Assembly (NCBI GenBank): GCA_014860175.1
Contig: JACZKF010000401.1
Coordinates: 1 to 16,002 of the forward strand
Length of the DNA stretch: 16,002 nt
Source: Desulfuromonadales bacterium
Lineage (GTDB): Bacteria; Desulfobacterota; Desulfuromonadia; Desulfuromonadales; JACZKF01
Direction of reading: 5' to 3'
The notes beneath the pieces were generated by a model, which saw nothing but the letters and a program-made list of their open reading frames with translations, was not told where the DNA came from and searched no databases. Both the position numbers and the translations under genes were made by a program. Position 1 is the stretch's first letter, and each line of letters begins with the position of its first letter. Shown piece after piece: positions 6,196 through 13,914 of the stretch.

Positions 6196-8529
6196 ATGCC
6201 CAGTGAAGCTCTCTACAATTCTCGGGTTATCGACACCTATCTTAAACTGGTGATGGTGAAGTACCCGCACGTCGACATCCGGGCGCTACTGCGCAAGGTG
6301 GAAATTGAGAGTTACGAGGTGGCCGACCAGGGCAAATGGTTCACCCAGGAACAGATCAACCGCTTTTTCCAGGCCATGGTGCGGGCCACCGGCAACGAGA
6401 ACGTGGCCCGGGAAGCGGGCCGCTATGCCGCCTCGCCAGGGGTCCTGGGAACTCTGCGGCAAAGCGCCCTGGCCATGCTTGGGCCGGAGAAAGCTTTTCG
6501 CCTCATTGGCGGCTTGGCCAAAAACCTCACCCGGTCCGCGACCTACAGCACGGAACGAATCAATTCGCATGGGGTGGAGGTGACGGTTACCCCGCTGCCG
6601 GGAGTCCGGGAGGAGTTGTTCCAATGTCATAACCGGATCGGCTTTTTCGAAGCGATGGTCAACCTCTTCCAAGATCGAATCCCCCAGATAGAGCACCCCG
6701 AATGCCTGTTTAGCGGCGGCCAGGTGTGCCGTTACCAAATCCGCTGGCGGCCCGGCGGCACGGCCACGCTTAAAAAAGTACGGGATATTTTCATCATTGC
6801 TGCCGCTACCGTCAACTTCGCCCTCATGTTCCATGACCCCCTCCTGACCGTTGCTGCCGTGCTGCCTGGCAGTGGGCTGATTTTTTTAGCCCTGAGCTGG
6901 TGGCTGGAGAACAACCGGCGTATTCAGGTGGAAGCGACCCTCGATCAACTCCGCGACTCTTCGGAGGAGTTGACCGAGCAGATCGGCATCAACTACCGAA
7001 ATACCCAACTTACCCGGCAGGTCGGGGAGGCGATCGCCTCTCAGCACAACATCGATTCGGTGCTTGTCGCCGTGGTGGAGATCCTCGAGAAGACGCTGGA
7101 CTATGATCGCGGGCTGGTGCTGCTGGCCAACGAAAGTACCAAACGCCTGGAAATCCGCAGCGCCTTCGGCTACTCCGAAGAGCACCTGGAGATACTGAGG
7201 CGCACCTCCTTCCGACTCGACAACCCGGCCAGCCAGGGCCCCTTTGTCCTCTCCCATCGGCAGAAAAAGCCGTTGATGATCGACGACGTCAACGAAATCG
7301 CCGGGCAGTTGACGGAGAAGTCCCGGGCTTTTATCAACGCTCTGGGGATCAGGAGTTTTCTGACGGTGCCGATCATTCTGGAAGACAAAAGCATCGGCAT
7401 CCTGGCGGTGGACAACCGCCGTCGCAAAAGACCGCTGTTGAGCTCAGATCTCAACCTGCTCATGGGGATCGCTCCGACCATCGGCATGAGTATCCACAAT
7501 GCCTATCTGAACGAGGCGCGGGTCAATCAGTTTGCCGCTACCCTCAGGGTTCTGGCGCAATCCATCGATGCCCGTGATTACCTGACGGCAGGTCACTCGG
7601 AAGAGGTGGCCGGCTATGCTACCGCCATCGCTGCCGAACTGGGAGAAGGGTACGAGTTCTGCCAGATGATCCGTCTGGCGGCACTCCTGCACGACTACGG
7701 CAAAATCGGGATCCCCGATACGGTTCTGAAAAAAGATGGTCCGCTCTCCGACAGTGAGCGCGCCATGATCGAAACCCATTCGCTCAAGTCGAAGGAGATT
7801 CTCGAGCAGGTCCCTTTCGAGGGGATCTACCAGGAGATTCCGAGAATCGCTCTGTACCACCATGAGCGGTGGGACGGCAACGGCTACCCCGAAAGGCTGG
7901 CAGGCTCTGCCATCCCCTACGGGGCGCGCATCGTCGCGGTCGCCGATTTCTTCGAAGCCATCACCTCTAAGCGGCACTATCGCGAACCGATGCCCCAAAA
8001 CGTTGCCATCGGGTTGCTCCAGGAGGGGCGGGGCAAACACTTTGATCCGCGGGTGGTGGACGCCTTCCTGGCCGTCCTGCTGCGAACGGGTGAGCAGGAC
8101 AAATCCGCTCATGGTGACGGGGAGGCCATACCGGCCGACCAGCGCCAAACACGCTATGCCTATCAGAGCCGAGCCCGCCTCACCGTCGATGGCCGGAGTT
8201 TGGAAGGGGTCACCATGGACATCAGCCACGGCGGGGCCTACATCCAGACCCCGGCGGCGGCAGAGTTCGAGCGCAACGCCACCGTCCGGCTGCAGCTGAG
8301 TTTAGCCGGCCACGACAGTCTGGCCCTGACCGGCCAGGTCCGCTGGGTGAACCAGAACCACTGTCTGGCCTCCAGGCGCCACCCGGCCGGCATTGGGGTC
8401 GCCTTTACTGAACTTGACGCCCGTGCCCGCACGGTGTTGAAAAATACAATCCGAACGCTCAGGGAAGATGGCGCCTCTATCCTTGAGCCACCGGCCGTGA
8501 CAGCTCTTTGCCAGGGGAATTCAAGATGA
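6196..8529 (+). CDS. Membrane-anchored GAF/HD-GYP c-di-GMP phosphodiesterase with C-terminal PilZ domain
   Basis: A 777-residue signalling protein predicted to hydrolyse c-di-GMP. Residues 1-185 form a sensor-like domain ending in C170, C178 and W184, a pattern resembling V4R/heme-NO-binding-like sensor domains (tentative). Two hydrophobic segments (about 197-213 and 215-237) form a membrane hairpin with both ends cytoplasmic. A helical linker (240-280) leads to a GAF domain (about 283-440), then HD-GYP (about 445-630) with H467, the H499-D500 pair in LLHDYGKIG, H555-H556 and GNGYP at 561-565, so the metal and GYP residues look intact. Residues about 650-755 are PilZ-like with DISHGG at 675-680, but the upstream arginine motif is irregular (R653, then Q657 where R is expected). 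The ATG follows the preceding stop by 3 bp with AGGT upstream. The stop overlaps the next ATG (ATGA). Confidence 0.9.
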   Translation: MPSEALYNSRVIDTYLKLVMVKYPHVDIRALLRKVEIESYEVADQGKWFTQEQINRFFQAMVRATGNENVAREAGRYAASPGVLGTLRQSALAMLGPEKAFRLIGGLAKNLTRSATYSTERINSHGVEVTVTPLPGVREELFQCHNRIGFFEAMVNLFQDRIPQIEHPECLFSGGQVCRYQIRWRPGGTATLKKVRDIFIIAAATVNFALMFHDPLLTVAAVLPGSGLIFLALSWWLENNRRIQVEATLDQLRDSSEELTEQIGINYRNTQLTRQVGEAIASQHNIDSVLVAVVEILEKTLDYDRGLVLLANESTKRLEIRSAFGYSEEHLEILRRTSFRLDNPASQGPFVLSHRQKKPLMIDDVNEIAGQLTEKSRAFINALGIRSFLTVPIILEDKSIGILAVDNRRRKRPLLSSDLNLLMGIAPTIGMSIHNAYLNEARVNQFAATLRVLAQSIDARDYLTAGHSEEVAGYATAIAAELGEGYEFCQMIRLAALLHDYGKIGIPDTVLKKDGPLSDSERAMIETHSLKSKEILEQVPFEGIYQEIPRIALYHHERWDGNGYPERLAGSAIPYGARIVAVADFFEAITSKRHYREPMPQNVAIGLLQEGRGKHFDPRVVDAFLAVLLRTGEQDKSAHGDGEAIPADQRQTRYAYQSRARLTVDGRSLEGVTMDISHGGAYIQTPAAAEFERNATVRLQLSLAGHDSLALTGQVRWVNQNHCLASRRHPAGIGVAFTELDARARTVLKNTIRTLREDGASILEPPAVTALCQGNSR

Positions 8530-9359
8530 CCTATCTGATGGAACATAAGGACGAGGAAGCCCGTCTGGAGATCAAGACCGACCCGGAAGTGGTCAAGCGT
8601 CAGGCCGCTTGGGCGGGGATCAAGCCAGGGATGCGGGTGCTGGATGTCGGCTGCGGCATCGGCAAAACCACCGCTGCCCTGGCGGAGTTGGTCGGCCCTG
8701 CCGGCCAGGTCGTCGGCCTCGATTATTCGGCCAAGCGCCTCGCCCTGGCCCAGGAACGGTACGGCTCCGATCGCATCCGTTTCATCCATCACGATATCCG
8801 CACCCCATTTCACAGCTCACCCCCCTTCGATGCCGTCTGGGCCCGCTTCATTTTGGAGTATTTCCGCCACGACCAACTGGCCATTGTCGGCAATATCACG
8901 GCCTCCCTGGGTCTGGGAGGTATCGCTTGTCTGGTCGATTCGGACTGCAACAGCTTGCTGCATCATGGTCAGGACGAGCGACTGCAGAAAACGCTCGAGG
9001 ACATCATGGGGCGCCTGGCGCGGGACCATGACTTCGACGCCTATGCCGGGCGCCGCCTGTTCGGCCATCTGAGAAGTCTCGGGTTCCACGACATCAGCTG
9101 CCGGATCGAACCCCATCACCTCATCTATGGTGAACTGTCGACCGTTGACGCCTATAACTGGACGCGCAAGATCGAGCAGTCGGCCCGAGTATCCGGCTGT
9201 ACCTTCGATGAGTACGCCGGGGAGGAATTCTCCCGCTATCCCAGCCGGTACGATGCCTTTGTCGCCGAGTGCACCCGGTTTTTCACCAGCCCGGAGCGGT
9301 TCAGCTACACCCCGCTGGTGATCTGCCGGGGGCTGAAGACTCCCCAGTTGGTCCGATGA
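8526..9359 (+). CDS. Class I SAM-dependent methyltransferase
   Basis: A 277-residue cytosolic protein with the class I Rossmann methyltransferase core: VLDVGCGIG at 38-46 (motif I, SAM binding), VVGLDYS at 62-68 with acidic D66 for the ribose, HHDIR at 88-92, and FDAVWARFILEYF at 101-113 (motif IV region). The C-terminal 150 residues are less conserved and probably determine substrate, which cannot be read from sequence. The ATG at 8526 is chosen over the in-frame TTG at 8508 because it overlaps the HD-GYP stop and has AGGGGA 7 bp upstream. Its own stop overlaps the next gene by 4 bp. The methyl acceptor is likely connected with the radical SAM enzyme encoded next. Confidence 0.88.
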   Translation: MTYLMEHKDEEARLEIKTDPEVVKRQAAWAGIKPGMRVLDVGCGIGKTTAALAELVGPAGQVVGLDYSAKRLALAQERYGSDRIRFIHHDIRTPFHSSPPFDAVWARFILEYFRHDQLAIVGNITASLGLGGIACLVDSDCNSLLHHGQDERLQKTLEDIMGRLARDHDFDAYAGRRLFGHLRSLGFHDISCRIEPHHLIYGELSTVDAYNWTRKIEQSARVSGCTFDEYAGEEFSRYPSRYDAFVAECTRFFTSPERFSYTPLVICRGLKTPQLVR

Positions 9360-10948
9360 GTCTCGATGCCCTGATTATCGCCGATTACGGCACCGACAGC
9401 CTGTCGGGTTCGAGCCCCTTGCGCCTGACCCTGGATGGACAGACGGCCGATATCCAGGTGGTCTACAACTACCTGGCCAATGGCGGCCGCCGAGTCGACT
9501 TCCCCCCAGAGGAGCAGCACCAGCTGAGTTGGGGCTCGGCCCCCAGACTCAACGGCATCGCGCTCCTCTCCACGTTGCTCGAAAACGGCTACCGCGCCGT
9601 TCTGGTCAACGACTTCGCCCGGGATCATCAACACTTTGTTGCTGCGCTGGAGGAAAAGCCGAAGGCCATTATCATCTCGACCACCTTCATTGTGACCCGG
9701 CAGGCACTGGGCGCCTTGGTCGGGGAAGTGCGCCGGCTTGCTCCCGACATCCCGCTGCTGGTCGGTGGTCCCCTGGTCACCCAGTCCTGCCGGATTCGAG
9801 ACCGTGGCGATGAGCGGCTCTTTCAGGCTCCGGAGCTGCGGGAGACTTATCTGTTTTGCGGTGGAGACGACCCGGAGAGCGATCTCTGGTTCACTGACCT
9901 GAACGGACAGCCTGCCTTAGGCGCAGCTCTCGATCGTCTTTTGATCGGAGAGAGTCTGCAGGGCATTCCGGGCACCGCCTGGCGGAGCGACACCGGCGAC
10001 TATGTCTTTGAGCGGCAGCAAGCGTCCTCCGGCTCACCACCGCCGATCCGCTGGGACCTGCTCCCCGATAGCATCTTTCAGCCCGGCGTTGTCCCTCTGC
10101 AGGCGAGCAGCGGCTGCCCCTACCGATGCGCTTTCTGTAATTTCGTCAAAGATCACCAGCAGAGCTATGCCAAAAGCATTGACCAGATTATCGGGGAAAT
10201 GGAGGCGGTAGCGCGGCGCGGGGTTCGCTACGTCTGGTTTGTCGATGACATCTTCTGTCTCGGCCGCAGCGATCTGAACGCCTTCAGCAGAGCGATCATT
10301 CAGGCGGGACTGGATCTGCAGTGGATGACCTTCATCCGCGCCGATACGGTCAGGAATGTCGACCTCAACCTGCTGCGGCAGGCCGGGTGCCTGGAGCTTC
10401 AATTCGGGCTGGAGTCGGCCGACCCGCAGGTGTTGGCGGCCATGAACAAAAAAGCCGACCCGCAAATGTACCAGCAGAGCATCCACCGGACGCTGGCCGC
10501 CGGGATCAATGTCTCGGCTTATTTTCTCTTCGGCCATCCGGGGGAGAGTGAGCAGAGTGCCGCCACCACCATCGAGTTCATGCGGGAGAACCAATATCCG
10601 GAATTGCCGGGGAGCCTGTCGTGGTCGATCTACCCCTTTCTGTTGGTCCCTCTCAGCCCCATTTTTGAGGAGCAGCAGCGTCAGCGCTATCAGTTGGAGG
10701 GGTACATGTGGCAGTGGCGACATGCCGGGATGGATAGTGCGGGGGCGATGCAGCAGATCCGTAAAGCGGTCATGGCCCTGAACGACTCGGCCCCCATTTA
10801 CCGTGGCGACAACCTGCCGATGCTGGCAGCGCTGCCGTCACCGGTGCGCAAGGCCTTTTTCCGGGCACGTCTGCGGCTGGCGAAAACCAAGGCCGACCAG
10901 CAGACGATCTATCACACCTTTGATGAAATTCTGCACGGCTGCCGGTAA
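9356..10948 (+). CDS. B12-binding-type radical SAM protein
   Basis: A 530-residue protein with an N-terminal Rossmann-like domain (about 65-175) of the cobalamin-binding type and a radical SAM TIM-barrel (about 245-440). The cluster motif is CPYRCAFC with C254, C258 and C261 (CX3CX2C). FVDDIF at 295-300 and ELQFGLESAD at 347-356 are typical of the B12-binding radical SAM family. The classical DxHxxG cobalamin ligand motif is not visible in the N-terminal domain, so cobalamin, if bound, may lack the lower histidine ligand. Family members methylate unreactive carbons, cyclise or rearrange lipids, pigments and antibiotics; the substrate here is unknown. The ATG overlaps the methyltransferase stop (ATGA) with no clear ribosome binding site, implying translational coupling. 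Twenty bp separate its stop from the outer-membrane gene. Confidence 0.87.
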   Translation: MSLDALIIADYGTDSLSGSSPLRLTLDGQTADIQVVYNYLANGGRRVDFPPEEQHQLSWGSAPRLNGIALLSTLLENGYRAVLVNDFARDHQHFVAALEEKPKAIIISTTFIVTRQALGALVGEVRRLAPDIPLLVGGPLVTQSCRIRDRGDERLFQAPELRETYLFCGGDDPESDLWFTDLNGQPALGAALDRLLIGESLQGIPGTAWRSDTGDYVFERQQASSGSPPPIRWDLLPDSIFQPGVVPLQASSGCPYRCAFCNFVKDHQQSYAKSIDQIIGEMEAVARRGVRYVWFVDDIFCLGRSDLNAFSRAIIQAGLDLQWMTFIRADTVRNVDLNLLRQAGCLELQFGLESADPQVLAAMNKKADPQMYQQSIHRTLAAGINVSAYFLFGHPGESEQSAATTIEFMRENQYPELPGSLSWSIYPFLLVPLSPIFEEQQRQRYQLEGYMWQWRHAGMDSAGAMQQIRKAVMALNDSAPIYRGDNLPMLAALPSPVRKAFFRARLRLAKTKADQQTIYHTFDEILHGCR

Positions 10949-10968
10949 GGTGGCAAGGAAGGGAAGGG

Positions 10969-12318
10969 ATGGCGATGAGACGGTTGCTTTGGCAGTTGCT
11001 GACAGGTTTGTTGCTGGCCGGTCCGGCTTTCGGTTCCGGCTTCGGCGTCTTTACCCAGGGTGCCTCCGGGCTCGGGCAGGCCAACGCCGTGGTGGCCCAT
11101 CCTACCGGCCCCTCCTCGCTCTATTTCAACCCGGCCTTGCTCAATGACGTCCCCGGCCGCCAAGTCGAAATCGGCACCACCGGAATCTATGACGATCGCA
11201 AGATCCGGCTGGACAGCGGCGGCAGCGAAGAGGGGAAAGGTGGTTGGGAGTTCCCCTCCAGCCTCTATTACACCCACCAGGTCAATGACGGCATCACCGC
11301 TGGCATCGGCGTCTTCTTCCCCTTTGGCTTGTCAACGCAGTGGGACGACAACTACGAGGGGCGGTATCTGGGCACCTACGGCGACGTCCTTACCATGAAC
11401 ATCAACCCGGCGGTCTCCTGGCGGGTCACCGACAAGTTGTCGCTGGCGGTCGGGGTCGATCTGCTCTACCTCGATGCCACGTTAAAGAAGAAGATCAACC
11501 AGGACGCCGCCTACGCGCTTACCGACCTGGAACTCCAGTTCTTATCCGGGGGGATGCTCTCACTGCCGACCCCCAGCGGAACGCTGGGCGACATCAGCCA
11601 GAGTTTCGAAGGGGACGGCTGGGGGGTCGGCTACAACCTCGGCGCGCTCTACAAGGTCACGGATCAATTCTCCATCGGTGCCGCCTACCGCAGCCACATC
11701 GACGTGGAGGTGGACGGCGACGCCACTTTCCGTGGCGTCGACCCGGTCCTGGCCAGCTTCAACCTCTTCCCGAACACCGGCGGCACGGCCAACATCCGCC
11801 TGCCTGCCCAGGCCACCGCCGCAGTGGCCGTCAAGGCCACGGACAACCTGACGGTGGAAGTCGGGGTACGCTGGGAAGACTGGGACTCCACCCGAAAGCT
11901 GGAAGTGCGGCTCGATCAGCCGGTTTTCAACTCCTCGTCGGACATCACGCAGCGCAACTGGAAATCGACCTGGAGCTACAACATCGGCGGCCAATACCGG
12001 CTAAACGACACCGTCGCCCTGAACGCCGGCTATCTGTACGGCCAGAACGCCGTCCCCGACGCCACCTTTGAGCCGCTGATCCCGGACAGCGACGCCCATC
12101 TGTTCACCTTGGGGACCGACCTGCTCTTCGGCCCCTGGACAGTTTCTGCGGCATTTGGCTACGAGCGTCACGAAAACCGCCGCAAGGCCAATTCCATTGC
12201 CGACCCGGCGGGGGCGGCCCTGGCCTCCCTGGGGGTGCCGGCCACGGTCGCAACGGCCAACGGGGTCTATGAAACCGATATCTACCTGGTCGGCCTGAGC
12301 CTCGGCTACCGGTTTTAG
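10969..12318 (+). CDS. OmpP1/FadL-family outer-membrane channel
   Basis: A 449-residue outer-membrane beta-barrel for hydrophobic molecules. A signal peptide with a basic MAMRR start and hydrophobic core (6-19) is probably cleaved after AFG (20-22), leaving the family's hallmark mature start SGFGVFTQGASGLG. NPALLND at 54-60 is the typical FadL hatch-region motif after the NPA. Many alternating amphipathic strands follow, and the C-terminus ends in YRF, the aromatic end typical of barrel proteins recognised by BamA. AAGGAAGG lies 6 bp before ATG 10969; ATG 10975 also has a well-placed GGGAAGGG. The gene follows the radical SAM gene by 20 bp, so it is probably co-transcribed. FadL proteins usually import long-chain fatty acids or hydrocarbons; here the cargo may be related to the product of the upstream enzymes, but that is inferred. 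Confidence 0.92.
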   Translation: MAMRRLLWQLLTGLLLAGPAFGSGFGVFTQGASGLGQANAVVAHPTGPSSLYFNPALLNDVPGRQVEIGTTGIYDDRKIRLDSGGSEEGKGGWEFPSSLYYTHQVNDGITAGIGVFFPFGLSTQWDDNYEGRYLGTYGDVLTMNINPAVSWRVTDKLSLAVGVDLLYLDATLKKKINQDAAYALTDLELQFLSGGMLSLPTPSGTLGDISQSFEGDGWGVGYNLGALYKVTDQFSIGAAYRSHIDVEVDGDATFRGVDPVLASFNLFPNTGGTANIRLPAQATAAVAVKATDNLTVEVGVRWEDWDSTRKLEVRLDQPVFNSSSDITQRNWKSTWSYNIGGQYRLNDTVALNAGYLYGQNAVPDATFEPLIPDSDAHLFTLGTDLLFGPWTVSAAFGYERHENRRKANSIADPAGAALASLGVPATVATANGVYETDIYLVGLSLGYRF

Positions 12319-12393
12319 TCCGGGCGACCGGGCGACGGCCGCGACCGGGGCCGACGGCAGCCGCACTTTCTACCGCCGGCCGGAGGAAAAGCT

Positions 12394-12423
12394 TTGACAA
12401 GGATCCTGCAAGATCTATAGGAT
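12394..12423 (+). promoter_or_regulatory. Sigma70 promoter of the polyprenyl synthase gene
   Basis: A perfect -35 TTGACA (12394-12399) is followed by TAGGAT (12418-12423, 18-bp spacer) or TATAGG (12416-12421, 16-bp spacer). Transcription start would be near 12429-12430, which rules out the upstream in-frame GTG at 12426 as the translation start. The 75 bp between the FadL stop and this promoter are GC-rich and contain an 8-bp tandem repeat (CCGGGCGA, 12320-12335) but no convincing terminator. Confidence 0.6.
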
Positions 12424-12458
12424 AGGTGGAATTTTGGCCCTTCTTGCTGATGGTTTTC

Positions 12459-13427
12459 ATGGAAAATGCCCTGGTTCTGCTGAAAGATGATCTGCTCAAA
12501 GTCGAGGCGCAGTTCCGCGAGGATCTGCAGTCCGAAGTCGATCTGATCCGCAAGGTCGGCGAATACGTGCTGGCCAGCGGTGGCAAGCGCATGCGCCCCA
12601 TGCTGCTGCTTCTGTGCGCCCGCATGGCCGGCTATGGCGGTGAAACCCACATCGGCCTGGCCAGCGTGGTCGAATTCATTCACACCGCGACCTTGCTGCA
12701 TGACGATGTCGTCGACAGCGCGGTTCTGCGGCGAGGCAACGCCTCCGCCAACGCCGTCTGGGGCAATGAAGCCTCGGTGCTGGTCGGCGACTACCTGTTT
12801 GCCAAATCGTTCTCCATCATGGTCCGGGTCGGGGACCTGAAGATCCTCAAGGCCCTCTCCGACGCCACCACCATCATGGCCGAGGGGGAGGTCCAGCAGT
12901 TGATCAACACCTGCGATCTCGATCTGGCCGAAGAGAACTACATCACCGTGGTCCGCAACAAGACGGCGGTGCTGATCGCCGCCGCCTGTCAGTGCGGCGG
13001 CATTCTTGGCGGCGTGAGCGCGGAAGCGGAGCGGGCTCTGGCCGATTTCGGCATGGAGCTGGGGATTGCTTTCCAGTTCATGGACGACTGCCTCGACTAT
13101 GTGGCGGAAGAGTCGGAGTTCGGCAAGGCTAAGGGGCATGACCTGGAAGAAGGAAAAGTGACGTTGCCGCTGATTCAGGCCTTGCGCGGCTGCAGCGCCG
13201 AGGAGCGCGCCAGGGTGGAGGCGGTGGTGGAGCAGGAAGTGCTGGAGGAGGCCGATCTGGCGCTGGTCACGGCCCTTATTCACCGCTACGACGGCATCGC
13301 CTATACCCGGCAGCGGGCCCGCCAGCTGGTGGAAACGGCCAAAGCCAGACTTGCCCTGTTTGCCGACAGCCCGGCGAAGTCGGCGCTGATGGAACTGGCC
13401 GACTACGTGGTCGATCGCCGGAAATAG
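12459..13427 (+). CDS. ispB: Long-chain polyprenyl diphosphate synthase
   Basis: A trans-prenyltransferase (322 residues) that extends allylic diphosphates with isopentenyl diphosphate to make the long side chain of respiratory quinones, here most likely menaquinone. The family motifs are present in order: GGKRMRP at 41-47; the first aspartate-rich motif DDVVD at 82-86, with R91-R92 following; GEV at 143-145; KTA at 168-170; and the second aspartate-rich motif DDCLD at 209-213 with a downstream lysine-rich segment. The residue five before the first motif is a small alanine (A77), consistent with a long product. The frame is open upstream through GTG 12426 and ATG 12450, but ATG 12459 fits the family N-terminus and the promoter. 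Exact chain length cannot be told, so the symbol is used in the broad sense. Confidence 0.9.
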   Translation: MENALVLLKDDLLKVEAQFREDLQSEVDLIRKVGEYVLASGGKRMRPMLLLLCARMAGYGGETHIGLASVVEFIHTATLLHDDVVDSAVLRRGNASANAVWGNEASVLVGDYLFAKSFSIMVRVGDLKILKALSDATTIMAEGEVQQLINTCDLDLAEENYITVVRNKTAVLIAAACQCGGILGGVSAEAERALADFGMELGIAFQFMDDCLDYVAEESEFGKAKGHDLEEGKVTLPLIQALRGCSAEERARVEAVVEQEVLEEADLALVTALIHRYDGIAYTRQRARQLVETAKARLALFADSPAKSALMELADYVVDRRK

Positions 13428-13460
13428 ACGTCCCTTCACCGGTGTTTTTGCGGAACCGTC

Positions 13461-13501
13461 CGGCGCCTGCGAGTTGACCCTCGCCGGCGCCGTTCCTGTT
13501 T
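13461..13501 (+). terminator. Probable terminator after the polyprenyl synthase gene
   Basis: CGGCGCC (13461-13467) pairs with GGCGCCG (13486-13492), and inside it GCGAG (13469-13473) pairs with CTCGC (13480-13484), with one T-C mismatch and a 6-nt loop. TTCCTGTTT follows. The stem is stable and lies 34 bp after the stop. The T-tract is interrupted by C and G, so termination may be partial. Confidence 0.6.
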
Positions 13502-13578
13502 GCGGGGCGCAGCGCGGTTTGCCGGTCCTTTTGCAAGTTGGCCTGGAAGTTGCTCTCCACAAAGGCAATGGGGGAAAG

Positions 13579-13857
13579 ATGGTCTCCCCCGGCCAACTCC
13601 TCTTCACGGCTGACGCGATGCGTAAAGAATCGATGGTTCATCAAGGGTGGTGCCAGGTGGGGGATCAGATCTACGAGATCTGTGTCTACTGTTGCCGGGG
13701 GCGCCATTTCGCCCAGACTGAATTTACCCCTGAAGACGTGATCATCAGCGATGGCAGCAGCCTCGATGAGGTACTGAACCGACATCAACAGCTACTGCCC
13801 CTTGCGGTCAACTCCCGGCAGCTCCTTCGCGACGCCAGGCGAAAGCCCGACCGTTAA
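13579..13857 (+). CDS. Small conserved-looking hypothetical protein
   Basis: I do not assign this protein to a named family. From ATG 13579 it has 92 residues; from ATG 13618 it has 79 (starting MRKESMVHQGW), and the second may be the true start because the recognisable, protein-like part begins there. GGGGGA ends only 3 bp before ATG 13579, which is short; ATG 13618 has no visible ribosome binding site. The body alternates predicted strands (HQGWCQVGDQIYEICVY) with an adjacent cysteine pair, a GRHFAQTEF strand, and a helical C-terminus with SLDEVLNRHQQLLPLAVNSR. It has no signal peptide or membrane segment. It lies on the same strand between a terminator and the kinase promoter, so it may be monocistronic. 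Its stop codon lies within a 12-bp palindrome (13850-13861). Confidence 0.6.
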   Translation: MVSPGQLLFTADAMRKESMVHQGWCQVGDQIYEICVYCCRGRHFAQTEFTPEDVIISDGSSLDEVLNRHQQLLPLAVNSRQLLRDARRKPDR

Positions 13858-13861
13858 CGGT
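13850..13861. repeat. 12-bp perfect palindrome at the hypothetical gene's stop codon
   Basis: ACCGTTAACGGT is its own reverse complement. It overlaps the TAA stop and lies 17 bp upstream of the -35 of the sensor-kinase promoter, a position where a dimeric regulator could bind. No T-run follows, so it is not an intrinsic terminator. Confidence 0.35.
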
Positions 13862-13877
13862 TTCTCCAATCCCCTGG

Positions 13878-13907
13878 TTGCCCTGATCTTCTCCCGACTG
13901 CTATAAT
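13878..13907 (+). promoter_or_regulatory. Sigma70 promoter directly before the sensor kinase start
   Basis: A perfect TATAAT (13902-13907) with TTGCCC (13878-13883) 18 bp upstream. Only 7 bp separate the -10 from the ATG at 13915, so the transcript would begin at or within a base or two of the start codon. Confidence 0.55.
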
Positions 13908-13914
13908 CCGCCCC

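Noticed and set aside
12319..12393. Terminator after the FadL gene
   Set aside because: Only short GC-rich pairings (for example CGGCC with GGCCG) without a T-tract; not good enough to call.
13474..13578. TTG start giving a 127-residue version of the small hypothetical protein
   Set aside because: The TTG lies in the loop of the ispB terminator and has no ribosome binding site; the extra N-terminus looks like read-through noise.
12315..13607. 430-codon minus-strand frame opposite ispB
   Set aside because: The plus strand carries all polyprenyl synthase motifs, a promoter and a terminator; the minus frame shows none.
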